Part shown: one piece after another, positions 63,905 through 64,000 of the stretch | Position numbering within the stretch: the stretch's first letter is position 1 | Layout of the letters: every line of letters starts with the position of its first letter | Assembly: GCA_964035545.1 (NCBI GenBank) | Contig: OZ037765.1 | Coordinates: 22,018,495-22,082,494 of the forward strand | Direction of reading: 5' to 3' | DNA length: 64,000 bases | Source: Bugula neritina | Taxonomy: Eukaryota; Bryozoa; Gymnolaemata; Cheilostomatida; Bugulidae | The notes under the pieces: model-generated | The model's database searches: none | Seen by the model: the letters and a program-made list of their open reading frames with translations, nothing else | What the model was told of the DNA's origin: nothing | Position numbers and translations under genes: made by a program

Positions 63905-64000
63905 GTAAGTGGCATGATGTAGTAGGAGGGCTAACTACTAATATAACTGCTGTAGTACGGTGCAGTAGCCTGTTAATGTACAAGTATTGTGTGATGTTAA

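Overview
The window is animal nuclear DNA from an invertebrate bilaterian. It is AT-rich, with long AT-rich introns bounded by GT-AG sites, microsatellites, tRNA-derived SINEs, a hAT-type transposon and a Ty3/gypsy-type LTR retrotransposon. The single-copy genes are conserved across animals, and their exons join in phase with typical family lengths. A lophotrochozoan or similar marine invertebrate would fit, but nothing seen here fixes the phylum. There are no prokaryotic operons, CRISPR arrays or phage genes.

Layout: (1) 991-8941, plus strand: the last seven exons of NOMO (nodal modulator, an ER membrane protein), cut off at its 5' side by the window edge. (2) 9298-11719, minus: a complete four-exon ETS-domain transcription factor, tail to tail with NOMO. 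(3) 13545-25566, minus: a complete nine-exon cytochrome P450 of mitochondrial type. (4) 27412-34071, minus: a six-exon SAXO-like (axonemal microtubule stabiliser) gene with triplet and 33-bp repeats in its largest intron. (5) 35449-37420, minus: ribosomal protein S9 with a TOP-type 5' leader exon. (6) 39906-43054, plus: BPNT2/IMPAD1, the Golgi 3'-phosphoadenosine-phosphate phosphatase; a hAT-like element (38401-39593, 8-bp target duplication) lies upstream. (7) 44733 to beyond 63904, plus: AHI1 (jouberin, a ciliary transition-zone WD40 protein), 22 exons seen, with the 3' part beyond the window.

Intron 1 of AHI1 carries a 7.5-kb gypsy element in antisense orientation (46431-53941). Its two 305-bp LTRs look identical and are flanked by a GTAT duplication. 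It has a primer-binding site resembling a tRNA-Leu complement, gag, a protease-RT-RNase H-integrase frame broken by in-frame stops, and a third ORF with two zinc fingers. A related 329-bp solo LTR, also flanked by GTAT, sits in AHI1 intron 17.

The most unusual signal is the third ORF of the gypsy element. It has no ATG of its own before its conserved part, but a strong splice acceptor at its start matches in phase a strong splice donor 14 codons into gag. This suggests a spliced subgenomic mRNA, as used for env in retroviruses, that instead encodes a zinc-finger protein. At least four copies of one tRNA-derived SINE family occur in the window.
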